This document shows positions 38,801 through 46,568 of a stretch of 64,000 nucleotides of DNA, one piece after another. Made by a program: the position numbers and the translations under genes. The notes under the pieces are model-generated. The model searched no databases. It was not told the origin of the DNA and was given only the letters and a program-made list of their open reading frames with translations. The DNA is taken from positions 310,001-374,000 of the forward strand of contig JANQPT010000044.1 in assembly GCA_028285345.1 (NCBI GenBank), given 5' to 3'. Positions within the stretch are counted from its first letter, which is position 1; each line of letters starts with the position of its first letter. The DNA is from Planctomycetales bacterium. Its GTDB lineage: Bacteria > Planctomycetota > Planctomycetia > Planctomycetales > Planctomycetaceae.

Positions 38801-39072
38801 TCCCCGACATCGACCGACAACCGCGTTGACGCCGCGACAAACAATTCCAGACCCTGCAGCTCAAGCCGATTCACCGCCGCGGGCCCGCTCCGCACGAAAA
38901 ACCGCTGCTGGGGAAGTTCATCAGCCGTTTTCGGAAAAGTCCACGGACCGTTCGCGTCTGTCGCCACTGCCAGATGCTCGTACTCCGGCTCCGCCGGCTG
39001 CGGATCGGCCAATGCGGCCGGGCAGGGCAGAATTGCCGCCAAACACAAGCACACCAGCATTCGTGAAGCCAT
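32839..39072 (-). CDS. Giant exported FecR/VIT/vWA multi-module protein
   Basis: The 2077-residue product starts at an ATG with GAGGAG 8 bases upstream and a signal peptide (SRMLVCLCLAAILPCPAALA). Modules in order: FecR-like sandwich (about 60-190), VIT domain (about 200-400; VDQSFYNPF-like IDQSFYNPFLRQKEGTFVF), vWA (about 464-640; LLILADTSGG), helical part, two copies of an STN-like module (about 950-1045 and 1080-1175) sharing PALNDEGIA and IAAEE, a Gly-rich linker (about 1190-1228), two copies of an APDSWEDVGGP / APDCWEAVGGP module (about 1290-1410), and a long helical, TPR-like C-terminus. It heads a run with the DUF1559 and WD40 genes. VIT/vWA pairs usually mediate protein interaction; the function here is unknown. 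Confidence 0.9.
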   Translation of the reverse strand: MASRMLVCLCLAAILPCPAALADPQPAEPEYEHLAVATDANGPWTFPKTADELPQQRFFVRSGPAAVNRLELQGLELFVAASTRLSVDVGERLIRLESGRVAVQTLETDRWKIELPEAGLSMLPGARVMATVAPGGKQTVHDIVAGVTIRLGEVSVKLHEPQKVEIQGGKWKSSLLPPPAESQALLEWTKTKKRTTQGMGQLLVEDAQSGSTYRLNIARYHVNIVLQPPVALVQIDQSFYNPFLRQKEGTFVFNLPEGASVSRFAMYTAPDRLVEGELIEWKNARRIYSSIVRSMRDPAILEQIGDNLFKMRVFPIFAQDTKRVLLDYTVPLTDVDGQYRFELPLLSDLEPIWDFRAQATFPKETKTWRSSISGPEVDQPRASANNGGVAPQKADKNVFDLQLENYKPDRNLALEFNVGDRETPEITEQSFIPAKEMESDDRRPYFMVSVPPTAVELPEIEDTTAPADLLILADTSGGIDKPAAVYAAVRTIVKNLRPTDRVRVAGVDVAMRPLCEEWLQPNTPELKEALSRLRSQLFLGSSDLVATFRAGNQLLQQLREDNSSRRQFLVYVGDGELRESLEEVKSLPKLLAEIRESGTRFVAVLTETKEAGLGLLELLARRSGGQLFDLAADPDSDGKMFRWLLSGLNDRWRVTAEGLKNADEQLFCKNIWQDDRALQVFGRAEKAGPISFRLRFEKNGEVVTREWTIALKPDKENLYIGRLWAQRKLDTLSRLLGGAEMLAEADGNIAADADDNIVKSEILELSQRWSLLSPLTAFLVLEKEEDYAKWQINRRTRYRYWKPPAALPVAALPKDWVKRAPQLASRFTASSHSEYNHVADLLEQAREALEAGFPDEAQAYLEAAAMNPGTLESAEMRTLREQAAKLQAKLAPRRARQKLLATLGAQRFLLERHRLPARLISSPALNPLLSFPAMSDEFRKRHPHATMLVRRTEVEKTNPTLVEFVNWIKQKTGLPMHINQPALNDEGIALRSSINLEGIRSMSWRNLLYHGLKQLQMTAVPRKDQIEITTTIAAEEVLDVRLYPVASLYLPEQPPTLEEMANPYLDFDEEWRRQVERKLGRPLNAEFDRTPLKDVVRQLSRQLNENVALDEPALNDEGIAIDVPVTFEGRELAARELLALMLKPLQLQAVPDRELLRITTSIAAEEALEVRLHGGAGLVFQLDTPRWVRKGKGGLGGPRFGAAFGGFGGGGFGGGGFGGGGGFFGGGGQGAGEVAIDDGALSGLSETLTPPREEDEQQTADESDYESLNEPVRSHDRKLVRRTVDYDETAELVTSTVAPDSWEDVGGPATIAFFEPTLDFVVRQTMEAHREIEKFLKKIRTFPIVRTRSAKKQPATLRRIPQIEFDGSELDDFIELIESTIAPDCWEAVGGPGVITEIDERMVLAIRQTPEVHEELDRLLTELKRRRYGAMFGIRPWETFATDDHGAFLGRTQIRSGLRSTELPEADADELQLLTVRREPVNAERVYEYAKSPADARQVMRVRRFGNRIEIRDDDLWLRIDGDDAALAYPGLGLVEIGEWGEELRRRLDARFPWMPHRTNQELARMFEVTAAGEDDASVTLRLGMPQSEDSSKNYLEARFSRANGMPLQWRAVIGGQPTLQLAFDYGDDANKEPRLQQVTLSHPDGRNLESWRVTGHQPMKDPLPGVDEDWTEFVPVDSRARGGGAADTVRQVLGQWESHRRVLAASKIRQAMQQHPERPLLQFLFAWTRSQQPKLSEKQRGEIVESLTAVSRRGMHDLVAMIGRGGFREVSREERLEILLAQPVESRSAENWRLLTETALRQGAPAELLEELLAQVLAIDRPTSIPLIVKLHLALGRDEEAMRVAREWAAEEHITTEQLSQMIQELHHAGQKEAARELMAQTLSKPDLSPDEVSSLERQQADLYLGMPRWRLMLSSLTKTESGTAARRYGWRALKHELSDPQHSEVAAQLAAGCDDKVLRLALQLHQAELDPNPQRAADLCWTIFTSGRLPESKRAWAVMKLAETKQHARVAVVLEDQLARERSLSHWLLIRLAEAYSGLGREMDARRARSHELERREEASPWENNGWGNRGGGFF

Positions 39073-39246
39073 CACGGCGACTCCTCATGATTTGAGCCGA
39101 GAAGATTAGCGGAATCCGCAAGCGCAGCGTCGCCCGTTGGAAGCAGGCGATGTCGTGTCATCTATTAATTACGCAATTCCGAGCACAGATTTCCAGAAAC
39201 AGGTCGATCAAAACCGAGATTTACGGAAAACCCCGTTAAATCCCGG

Positions 39247-40269
39247 TCATTCTCCTTTTGGAAATAAGAATCGGAAGTCGTTTTGGCCATCATCGGAGTT
39301 GAACACTTCGAGATAGTGTGACCAAGAAGTCGCTCCAAAGACGGCGACAATCCCGGAACTCTGAACGATCCACACGTCTTGGGGAGGCGAACAGCCACCA
39401 AGCCGCCGCAGATTGGGCCCATGCTTATGTTGCGGTTCTTCGGCGCGGACCGATTTCTGCCATAGGACTTGCCCTGTCTTGCGATCCAGCCGAACGAGTG
39501 GAAATGTCGTCGGTTCGTCGTCATATATGGCAGCAAATGCGAAATCTTCATCGATCACCAGTCGCAGCGACGTTTCTGGATCCTCTGATTCCAGCAGACG
39601 ACGAAAGCTGGCGTGAATCGGTATCGAATCGCGGTCCACCATTATGTGGTGATTCAGGATTCGCGTGTTTTTGGGCAATTTCGGTCCGCGTTCGGACTTG
39701 AACGTCTCTTGTTCAGAAGCTCGATGGATGCACAGTATTCCGGGATCATCGGCACTGAGGCCCAATGCTTCGTTTTCAAGTTTGAGAAAGTCAAACGCAA
39801 GATATCGGGCTTCTGCGTTTCGAAAATCGACTGATTCCACATCGGCATGGCGTAAGACAAAACTTGCTGCCCAAAAATCGGGGCAGACCAGTCCTGTCCG
39901 TCCTTCAAGGAATCCGAAGAATCGTTCAAAGTTGGATCGAGCCACAGCAGTGGGGCGTCCTCGATCAAGTTGAAAACTCTTGCAAAAGGCGTAAAGAGCG
40001 ATTCCGGTCTGTTGATCTTGCCGCATTTTCATCAACTCTCTGCGCGAGACGCCCTTGAAGATCTCCTTGTAAATCTTATTGACCTCTCCGACATCTTTTG
40101 CAGTCGAGAGTTTCTTGCACTGTAGCGTCGACTTCCTACCTGCATTTATGTTTTCCGTGCTATTCGAACCGGGGCTGTTTTGCCGGCTCTCCTGACACTC
40201 AGCTGCCGGGACAGATACGAAAAGATGACTGATTACTAAGATCGTGATGTAACGATTCGTGCGAATCAT
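39247..40269 (-). CDS. Secreted protein of unknown function
   Basis: The 340-residue product has a signal peptide (YITILVISHLFVSVPAAEC). The middle part is helical and charged (KDVGEVNKIYKEIFKGVSRRELMKMRQDQ). The end contains FPLVRLDRKTGQVLWQKSV, which resembles one blade of a PQQ-type propeller, but no further blades are clear. Base composition is more A/T-rich than that of the flanking genes. I do not recognise the family. Confidence 0.7.
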   Translation of the reverse strand: MIRTNRYITILVISHLFVSVPAAECQESRQNSPGSNSTENINAGRKSTLQCKKLSTAKDVGEVNKIYKEIFKGVSRRELMKMRQDQQTGIALYAFCKSFQLDRGRPTAVARSNFERFFGFLEGRTGLVCPDFWAASFVLRHADVESVDFRNAEARYLAFDFLKLENEALGLSADDPGILCIHRASEQETFKSERGPKLPKNTRILNHHIMVDRDSIPIHASFRRLLESEDPETSLRLVIDEDFAFAAIYDDEPTTFPLVRLDRKTGQVLWQKSVRAEEPQHKHGPNLRRLGGCSPPQDVWIVQSSGIVAVFGATSWSHYLEVFNSDDGQNDFRFLFPKGE

Positions 40270-40501
40270 CTTAACCGTCCCTGTATTCGAGGAATTCCAA
40301 CCCGCCCGAGAGTACTTCCGAAAGTTACTTCACGGCGGAACGTCCGTGAACTTTCAGAATCAATTGACGGCCAGTTAACCAGCCGCGAATCTTACCTCGA
40401 ATTTCGAGATCCAGGAAAGAGAAGTCAACGCTGTTGAGCTAAGCGCGATCGCACAAAGTTCCGAATCAGAGAGAGGCTGGGCTTCGTGGCAACCCTCACC
40501 G

Positions 40502-41356
40502 TCAGCCCACCGCTCCACCAAGCGTTGCATCCAACAAACCGCTCAAGAACTCATACGACTCCCGCACAACCTCCGGCGCCATGTGACTGTGGCGGCTCAG
40601 TTCCACATGCACGCCCCCCGTGTAGCCGATCTCCATGAGCGCGGCCACCACGGGCGGAAAGTCGATTTCTCCCTCGCCGAACCGCAAATGTTCATGCACG
40701 CCGCGACACATGTCTTCGATGTGAATGTTGAAAATGCGGTCGCTCCACTCCCGCAGATAATCGGCGATCGGCCGCTGCTCGACGCATTGTACGTGGCCGA
40801 TATCGACGGTCAGCCCGAATCGATCGGTGTCGATTCGCTGTGAAAGCTCCGCAAACTGATCAAACGACTCAATGAACATCCCCGGTTCCGGCTCGAACGC
40901 GAGCAAGACATCCTTCGAAGCGGCATAGTCAGCAACCTGCCGGCAGCCATCCGTCAGCCGAGACATCGCGGCGTCGACCGAAATGTCCTCGCGCAGGATT
41001 CCCGACCAAAATGAGACTGCCCCCGCTTTCAGAGTCTTGGCAATATCAACGCAGCGGCAGAGAAAATCGACCCGCACGGCGCGCTCCTCCGGGGATGGGC
41101 TGAGCAGCGTCGGTTCGTGCTTGATGCGGGGATTGAGCAGAAACCGCGCGCCGGTTTCGATGACGCAATCAAGATTCAATTCCGCAAGCCGGCCGGCGGT
41201 GTGGTCCAGTCGGGCCGTCAAATCGTCCGCGTACGGGTCGAGCCAAACGTGATCGACGGTGATCGCCACGCTGCGATAACCGGTCTCCGCCAGCAGCCGC
41301 AACGCATCGCCGGGGCGATGAAACGCCAAGCCGTTCGTGTTGTAGCCGAGTTTCAT
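40502..41356 (-). CDS. Xylose-isomerase-like TIM-barrel protein (sugar phosphate isomerase/epimerase family)
   Basis: The 284-residue protein has the AP-endonuclease-2 fold: KLGYNTNGLAFHRPGDALRLL, LLAFEPEPGMFIES (metal-binding Glu), FGLTVDIGHVQC (Asp, His), IFNIHIEDM and GEIDFPPVVAALMEIGYTGGVHVEL (final Glu). No signal peptide is present. The family isomerises or epimerises sugars and related compounds; the substrate cannot be read. A terminator separates it from the upstream DUF1080 gene, so it may have its own promoter in the short gap. Confidence 0.85.
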   Translation of the reverse strand: MKLGYNTNGLAFHRPGDALRLLAETGYRSVAITVDHVWLDPYADDLTARLDHTAGRLAELNLDCVIETGARFLLNPRIKHEPTLLSPSPEERAVRVDFLCRCVDIAKTLKAGAVSFWSGILREDISVDAAMSRLTDGCRQVADYAASKDVLLAFEPEPGMFIESFDQFAELSQRIDTDRFGLTVDIGHVQCVEQRPIADYLREWSDRIFNIHIEDMCRGVHEHLRFGEGEIDFPPVVAALMEIGYTGGVHVELSRHSHMAPEVVRESYEFLSGLLDATLGGAVG

Positions 41357-41372
41357 AACTTAAGCACGGAAC

Positions 41373-41400
41373 AAAAAACAACCCCCGGCCGAGCCGGGGG
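41373..41400 (-). terminator. Intrinsic terminator built on the CCCCCGGC palindrome (copy 3)
   Basis: On the minus strand the stem CCCCCGGC-TCG-GCCGGGGG is followed by TTGTTTTTTG. It lies 30 bases after the stop of the DUF1080 gene. The stem is the same sequence as the two palindromes at 14.7 kb, here with a T-run that makes it a convincing terminator. Confidence 0.8.
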
Positions 41401-41429
41401 CTGAGTTGCGGTTGTGACCGGTTTGACTG

Positions 41430-42074
41430 TTACTTCTTCTTTTCGCCCTTAATCGGTTTCACCCGAATATTGCGAAACATCATCACGCTTTTGGGGTCGT
41501 GAGCCTGCAGCGCGAAGCTGCCCCCCTCTTTGCGGACGCGGCGCTCGTCGGTCACGCCGGCCGGTTGGATGTAGTCGATGATCATCTTGCCGTTGACGAA
41601 CGTCTGCACATGGTTGCCGCGGGTTTTGATGTGCACTTCAAACCACTCATTGTCTTTGGCAGCCGATTCAAATGCGTGCGTGACGCCCCACAGACTGCCG
41701 GTCTTGCGGGGGTCGCCGTGCGTATTGTTCAACTGCATTTCCAGCCCGACCACCGGCCAGGTCTCGACGTAATCGCTGTGAAAGTAAATTCCCGAATTGC
41801 TGCCCGGTTTGAGCATCACTTCAGCTTTGAAGTCGAAGTCCCTGAACTTCTTCTCGCTGAACACGTGCGACCGTTTGCCGCCGCCGATCATCACGCCGTC
41901 TTCCACTTTCCAATCGCCGTTTTCGCTGATCCGCCAACCGGTGAAGTCCTTGCCGTTAAACAGGCTGATCCAACCCTCGTCGTCGTCGCCCCGTTCGGCG
42001 GCGGTCGAATGAACGGTCAGACCGACAGTCACGGTCAAAACCAGGGCAGCGGTCAATGTCATGAATTTACGCAT
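41430..42074 (-). CDS. Secreted DUF1080 protein
   Basis: The 214-residue product starts at MRKFMTLTAA with GGGAG 10 bases upstream and a signal peptide ending near HSTAA. It holds one DUF1080 sandwich: GWISLFNGKDFTGWR, WKVEDGVMIGG, FDFKAEVMLKPGSNSGIYFH, LEMQLNN, and FVNGKMIIDYI, ending in a basic KGEKKK tail. It is downstream of the PVC cytochrome gene, a common pairing in planctomycetes. Probable role in handling oxidised (3-keto) sugars in the periplasm. Confidence 0.9.
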   Translation of the reverse strand: MRKFMTLTAALVLTVTVGLTVHSTAAERGDDDEGWISLFNGKDFTGWRISENGDWKVEDGVMIGGGKRSHVFSEKKFRDFDFKAEVMLKPGSNSGIYFHSDYVETWPVVGLEMQLNNTHGDPRKTGSLWGVTHAFESAAKDNEWFEVHIKTRGNHVQTFVNGKMIIDYIQPAGVTDERRVRKEGGSFALQAHDPKSVMMFRNIRVKPIKGEKKK

Positions 42075-42179
42075 CTGATTATGTCTCCCAAGTGTACATA
42101 TAATTGGTGCGGTCAATAATCCCGACAATAAACAATCGGCCGCCGCGCGGCAATCGGCCGCGTCGAATCCCTCGGCCGG

Positions 42180-45100
42180 CTACTTCGATTTCTGCGGCTT
42201 GATGCTTCGCACAAACTCCAATAAATCAGCCATCGCTTGCAGCGAAATATCCTTCTCCAGCCCCTCGGGCATCAACGAGACGCCCCCCGACGAGATCTCG
42301 TCAATCTCCGCCCGCAATACGACATCCTGTTTCCCTTCCGCGCGGCGGAGCGTGATGCTGTTGGCGCTTTCGCCGGCGATAATCCCGACCAAGGTCTTGC
42401 CCGCCGTGGTGAACACGCTGTAGGTCGTATATTGCGGCAGCGCTTCGCGGTTGGGGTCGAGGATATTCACCAACAAGTCTTGCGGAGTCTTATTCTGCGT
42501 CGACGCTAAATCGGGCCCCACCTGCACGCCCAAATCGCCCGCCTTGTGGCAGACGGCACACGTCTTCTCAAACACCTTTCTGCCGCGCTGTGCGTCCGCT
42601 TCCAGTTTCAGAGCGGCCGTGTACGCCGCGACGATCTTCTTGCGGTCACTTGCCACTTCGTCGCCGAACAGCTTCCGCGCTGTGCCGCGAATATCATCGT
42701 TGCGGTGATTCAGCAACAGTTGTTTCTTGTCGCGGGCCAATTCCGCGGATGTGATCTCCTCGGCACTCATCGCCGCAAGCAATCGCTTGGTCCGCGCATC
42801 GCTGCGAATCATCGCCTCCACGACGGCGCTCCGCACGGCCGGAAGGTAGCCCCGCCAACCTTCCAGCAGCACATCAGCAACTTTCGCGTCCGACTGCTCG
42901 GAAATCGCTTCCACAGCGGCGATCTGTAAAGCGGTCGAAGTCTGCGGCGTGATCAATTCCCCGAGCGACGCAGCGGCCATGTCGAACTTGGCATACGCCA
43001 ACAGCTTGACCGCTGATTTTCTCTGGGACTCAGATCTTTCACCGTCGAGCGCCGCCTGTTGAGCTCCGGCGAATAACTCCGCAATGCGATCGCGCAGCTC
43101 CTCTGGGACTTTGTGCTTCTTGTCTCCTTTGAGGAACTTCTCGAACGAGGATTTGTTGCGCGCCAATCCCTCTCCCAGCGATCTGAGCATCAACCACTGC
43201 GCACTTTGCGAGTTGGCGTCCAATTTTGAAATCGCCTCCAACAGTTTCGTTGTTCCGGAGCGATCTTTGCCGGAACCGGCGATGCCCGCCAATTGCGAAA
43301 GCAATGCACCGCCACGGTCCGAGCCGCGAAAATCCTCGTCGGACAGCAGCCTAACGGCGATCGCCGGCGCGTTCTTCGTCATCGACGACAGTACCGCGAT
43401 TTGCATCTCGGGATTATCGGATAGCTTCGCCGCCATCCCCGCCAGTGCCTCAGCGGCAGACTTATGTTTGATGTCGCCCAGCGTGAACGCCAACTGAAAT
43501 CGCACGCGATAATTGTCGTCATCCAGCAGCGAAAGCAACTTCTTTCGGACCTTCGCCGACTTCGCGGCCGCCGCGGCCGACAATCCGACCGCATGGCGAC
43601 GCACGCCGGGATGATCATCATTGAGCCCCACCAGCACATCGTCGCCGCTCAGCGCGTTGAGGCTTTCCAACGTGTAGAGCGCGTGTAGACGCCCCAATTC
43701 CGATTTTGAGTTCCGCAACAGCTCGCGGAGCGGCTTGATGGCCGACTTGTCTTGCCGTTCCCAAATCAACCGCTGTGCCGTCTGCCGATTCCAAACGTGC
43801 GGCGACTCCAAATTGGCGACCAGCTCTTCCGTCTTCGCTTCACCCAGCTTCGGCGGCTGAATCCGCTGCATGCCGGGGCTGACGAGCCGATAAATCCGCC
43901 CCCGATTGTCCCCGCTTTCCAAGTCCAAGTGCTTTTTGATGTCCTCTGGAATCGAATAGGGATGCTCAATCGTTTCGCGATACATGTCCAAGATGTACAA
44001 CGTCCCGTCCGGCGCGTTCACGAAATTGACCGGCCGAAACCAGTTGTCGGTCGACGCGATGAATTCCACATCTTGATCCGCCCGCGCTGCGACGAAACTC
44101 GCATCGTCCGGATGCATTGTTTTGCGATGCACCAAGTTGCCGCCCACGTCTCCCACGAACGCGTTGCCGCGAAACTCATCCGGATACACCCCGCCGCGAT
44201 AAATCGTGGGGCTGGTCGCCGACGTGAAATACCCGATTGCAAACCGTTCCGTCCCCGCCCGTTTACGAAAATTCGGATCTTCATTCCGCCGCCGTGTCCG
44301 CACAACCCGCCACGGCTCCGCCGGACTGCGGCGAAACACGGGAGCGGCGCCCCCTTCTTTGGCGATGCTTCGCGTGACTGACGGGACCGGCAGATACGGA
44401 TTGCGGACCAGATACTCATACGGAAACACAGCGTGAATCATATGGTTGCTGTTCGTCGCCAAAAAGCGATTTCCCCAATCGTCGAATGACATCCCAAACT
44501 GCGCGCCGCCCGATTGCGGTTCCATTTTCTCGCCGATTGGATCAAACCGAAAATCCTGCCGCCCGAGCGTGATCATCTTCGCGCCGCGATTGGTGATGTC
44601 CGCACCCAAGCTCGCTCCCGCGCCGTAAATCTTGTTGTCCAGTCCCCACTTCAGATTGTTCGGCAGCCCCTGCACGTTGTCGCGGCGGAACCCGGAATAG
44701 ACAATCTCACGAATGTCCGCCACGTCGTCGCCGTTGATGTCCTTAAAGTAGTAGATGTGCGGCGGCGCAATCACAAACACCCCGCCGCGATAGCACAACA
44801 CCGACGTGCACCAACTGATCTTGTCGGCATAAACCACGCTGCGGTCGTAAATGCCGTCGCCGTCGGTGTCTTCCAACAGCCGAATGATCCCCGCGTCCTT
44901 CTTGCCGCCGCCGCTGGGAAACAGCTTCGTCGGCTCCTGCGAAAACGGATACCCGTGCATTTCCGCGACAAACATCCGCCCGTTCTCGTCAAAATCCGCG
45001 CTGACCGGATCGGAGACCGCCGGTTCGTGGGCGACGAGCTCCAACTTGAAACCTTTTTGGACGGTAAACGTTCCCGGCGCATCGGCCGGTTCCGTCGCCG

Positions 45101-45206
45101 CAATCCGGGGTAACTGCTCGGCGAGCGACTTCTGTTTGTCGTCGTCGGCGCAGAGAGTAGTGCAGCAGCAGGAGAGCATCGCGAACAGCGAAAGACGAAG
45201 CAACAT
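42180..45206 (-). CDS. PVC-type membrane-bound dehydrogenase / HEAT / cytochrome c protein
   Basis: The 1008-residue product starts at MLLRLSLFAM with AGGGTG upstream and a signal peptide with a Cys-rich end (LSCCCTTLCA). Residues about 40-440 form a propeller domain of the PVC-type dehydrogenase family (ISWCTSVLCYRGGVFVIAPP, LPNNLKWGLDNKIYG). HEAT-like helices fill about 460-860. A class I cytochrome c domain ends the protein, with the heme motif CAVCHKAGD at about residue 880 and a GPDLAS axial region. Such proteins probably oxidise sugars in the periplasm and pass electrons to heme. The DUF1080 gene downstream fits this. Confidence 0.93.
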   Translation of the reverse strand: MLLRLSLFAMLSCCCTTLCADDDKQKSLAEQLPRIAATEPADAPGTFTVQKGFKLELVAHEPAVSDPVSADFDENGRMFVAEMHGYPFSQEPTKLFPSGGGKKDAGIIRLLEDTDGDGIYDRSVVYADKISWCTSVLCYRGGVFVIAPPHIYYFKDINGDDVADIREIVYSGFRRDNVQGLPNNLKWGLDNKIYGAGASLGADITNRGAKMITLGRQDFRFDPIGEKMEPQSGGAQFGMSFDDWGNRFLATNSNHMIHAVFPYEYLVRNPYLPVPSVTRSIAKEGGAAPVFRRSPAEPWRVVRTRRRNEDPNFRKRAGTERFAIGYFTSATSPTIYRGGVYPDEFRGNAFVGDVGGNLVHRKTMHPDDASFVAARADQDVEFIASTDNWFRPVNFVNAPDGTLYILDMYRETIEHPYSIPEDIKKHLDLESGDNRGRIYRLVSPGMQRIQPPKLGEAKTEELVANLESPHVWNRQTAQRLIWERQDKSAIKPLRELLRNSKSELGRLHALYTLESLNALSGDDVLVGLNDDHPGVRRHAVGLSAAAAAKSAKVRKKLLSLLDDDNYRVRFQLAFTLGDIKHKSAAEALAGMAAKLSDNPEMQIAVLSSMTKNAPAIAVRLLSDEDFRGSDRGGALLSQLAGIAGSGKDRSGTTKLLEAISKLDANSQSAQWLMLRSLGEGLARNKSSFEKFLKGDKKHKVPEELRDRIAELFAGAQQAALDGERSESQRKSAVKLLAYAKFDMAAASLGELITPQTSTALQIAAVEAISEQSDAKVADVLLEGWRGYLPAVRSAVVEAMIRSDARTKRLLAAMSAEEITSAELARDKKQLLLNHRNDDIRGTARKLFGDEVASDRKKIVAAYTAALKLEADAQRGRKVFEKTCAVCHKAGDLGVQVGPDLASTQNKTPQDLLVNILDPNREALPQYTTYSVFTTAGKTLVGIIAGESANSITLRRAEGKQDVVLRAEIDEISSGGVSLMPEGLEKDISLQAMADLLEFVRSIKPQKSK

Positions 45207-45334
45207 ACCGGGATCACCCTGAAAGCCGAAATCTAAGGAATGTGCCACCGGAAAACGTCGATCCGGCGGCAAATTGGGCGGGAATTCCAGTGTAGCGAGA
45301 GAAAAACCGGACCGCTAGCAAGGAGTGGCGGGGT

Positions 45335-45373
45335 GGCATGCTCTCGCGTCACAAAGTGGCGAGTGAGCATGCC
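45335..45373. repeat. GGCATGCTC inverted repeat
   Basis: The left arm GGCATGCTCTCGC and right arm GCGAGTGAGCATGCC pair except for a two-base bulge, around a loop of 11 bases. It is about 130 bases upstream of the PVC cytochrome start. The wording resembles dispersed planctomycete repeats. Confidence 0.55.
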
Positions 45374-45575
45374 GTTATGCGGAGTGTGGTCATGAGTCTA
45401 GAGCCTTGTCAGGGCACAACTTTGCGGTTGTGTGCCACTGGCTGTGCAAGTGCGAATTTCGTGCCTCAAATACTTATGATGCACCGGCGGAGCCAATGCC
45501 ACGCGAGGCTTAATTGTGACTCAGTAGTAGCGGGACAAGATTATGGCACCCGGCAGTTCTCCTCATCATCCCAAC

Positions 45576-45607
45576 AAAAAAGCCGCCGGTGCGTTGGCAC
45601 CGACGGC
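45576..45607 (-). terminator. Intrinsic terminator after the DUF5684-like gene
   Basis: On the minus strand the stem GCCGTCGGTGC-CAAC-GCACCGGCGGC (11 bp with one mismatch) is followed by six T residues. It begins about 52 bases after the stop codon of the gene at 45659-46045. Confidence 0.85.
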
Positions 45608-45658
45608 TGTGAATTGATGGTTTCTGCAATCCTTTACGGAATCGCTCAGTCAGTGTGA

Positions 45659-46045
45659 TTAGGCGGTCGCGCCGACGTAGCGGGCGTCGCCGAAGCCGAG
45701 CATGGGGACGAAGATCGGGCCCAACAGCGCCACACCCACGCCGAAAGGAACGTCCTTGCCGTATGCCTTCGCAAAGTCAATCGCGGCGATGACGGCCACC
45801 ACCAATCCGACGACCGGAATAAAGAACAGCACGATCCACCACGCCGGACGGCCGGCGATCTTCAAGAACACGTACAGGTTATAGATCGGCACCAAGGCCG
45901 CCCATCCCGGTTCGCCAGCTTTTTCAAACGCCTTCCAGAAACCGGCGATCACCAACAGGGGGATTCCCAGCGTGATCAACAACGAAAACAAACCCGAAAT
46001 CATTCCGCCCAAACCGGCGAACACAGTTAATTCCAAACCTGACAT
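45659..46045 (-). CDS. DUF5684-like small membrane protein
   Basis: The 128-residue protein has four hydrophobic segments. The central signature WKAFEKAGEPGWAALVPIYN followed by WWIVLFFIPVVG is typical of DUF5684-type integral membrane proteins, sometimes found near signal peptidases. GAGGAG lies 9 bases before the ATG, and a strong terminator follows the gene, so it is probably transcribed alone. Function unknown. Confidence 0.85.
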   Translation of the reverse strand: MSGLELTVFAGLGGMISGLFSLLITLGIPLLVIAGFWKAFEKAGEPGWAALVPIYNLYVFLKIAGRPAWWIVLFFIPVVGLVVAVIAAIDFAKAYGKDVPFGVGVALLGPIFVPMLGFGDARYVGATA

Positions 46046-46568
46046 AATCGTATGCTCCTCGCAATTGGTAAGTGGTTAAATGAGTTTGCTGAACCGGCTC
46101 TTCAGAAGCGGCGCCGCCGCAATCGTCCGGTTCAAAATGGGGTCAAGAGCTTGCCCCGTTGCTTGCTTAGCATCACAACGGAAGAGAGCAGGCAACGGTT
46201 CAAATGAGATCTGAATTATCGATGTCGTTTTTGAAAAACATCGACAACGTGCCGTTCTTCAATTCCGCGTCTCAGGGGAGTGCTTTTTAGCATCGTGTTT
46301 CTTGTGCAGGGAGGTGTTGGCTTTCGGCTGCTCGCCGACTGATTCCTGTATCCGATTCAAACCGCAGAGTGGGGCAGTAAAAGAGTTTTTTGTGGTGACA
46401 AAATATTTCGCCGCCGATCATCAGGCGTCGCCGCGTGCAGCTTGCCGGTCACGTTACATACGCAAAGTGGTCCGTCAACAGGTCACGAGACCGGCAAGCT
46501 GATGCACGCTGCAATGGAACGCGAGCGCACTGATAGCATCAACTGGTTGAGTGAGGCCCGCTGCTGGG
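46046..46568. other. Intergenic stretch with several inverted repeats
   Basis: Contains three inverted pairs: CCGTTGCTTGC with GCAGGCAACGG (46156-46166 and 46188-46198), a TCGATG / CATCGA hairpin with an inner T/A run (46219-46244), and GTGCAGCTTGCCGGTC with GACCGGCAAGCT (46435-46450 and 46489-46500). The last lies just downstream of the TPR gene. No gene is evident. Confidence 0.5.

Larger units (their letters stand above)
45207..45658. other. Intergenic stretch with hairpin repeats
   Basis: Contains an inverted repeat with GGCATGCTC arms (45335-45347 and 45359-45373) and the intrinsic terminator annotated separately. The left part should carry the promoter of the PVC cytochrome gene. No gene is evident; a plus-strand frame across it has no ribosome site. 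Confidence 0.5.

Noticed and set aside
45338..45658. Plus-strand frame across the hairpin-rich gap
   Set aside because: It runs through an inverted repeat and the antisense of a terminator and has no ribosome site.
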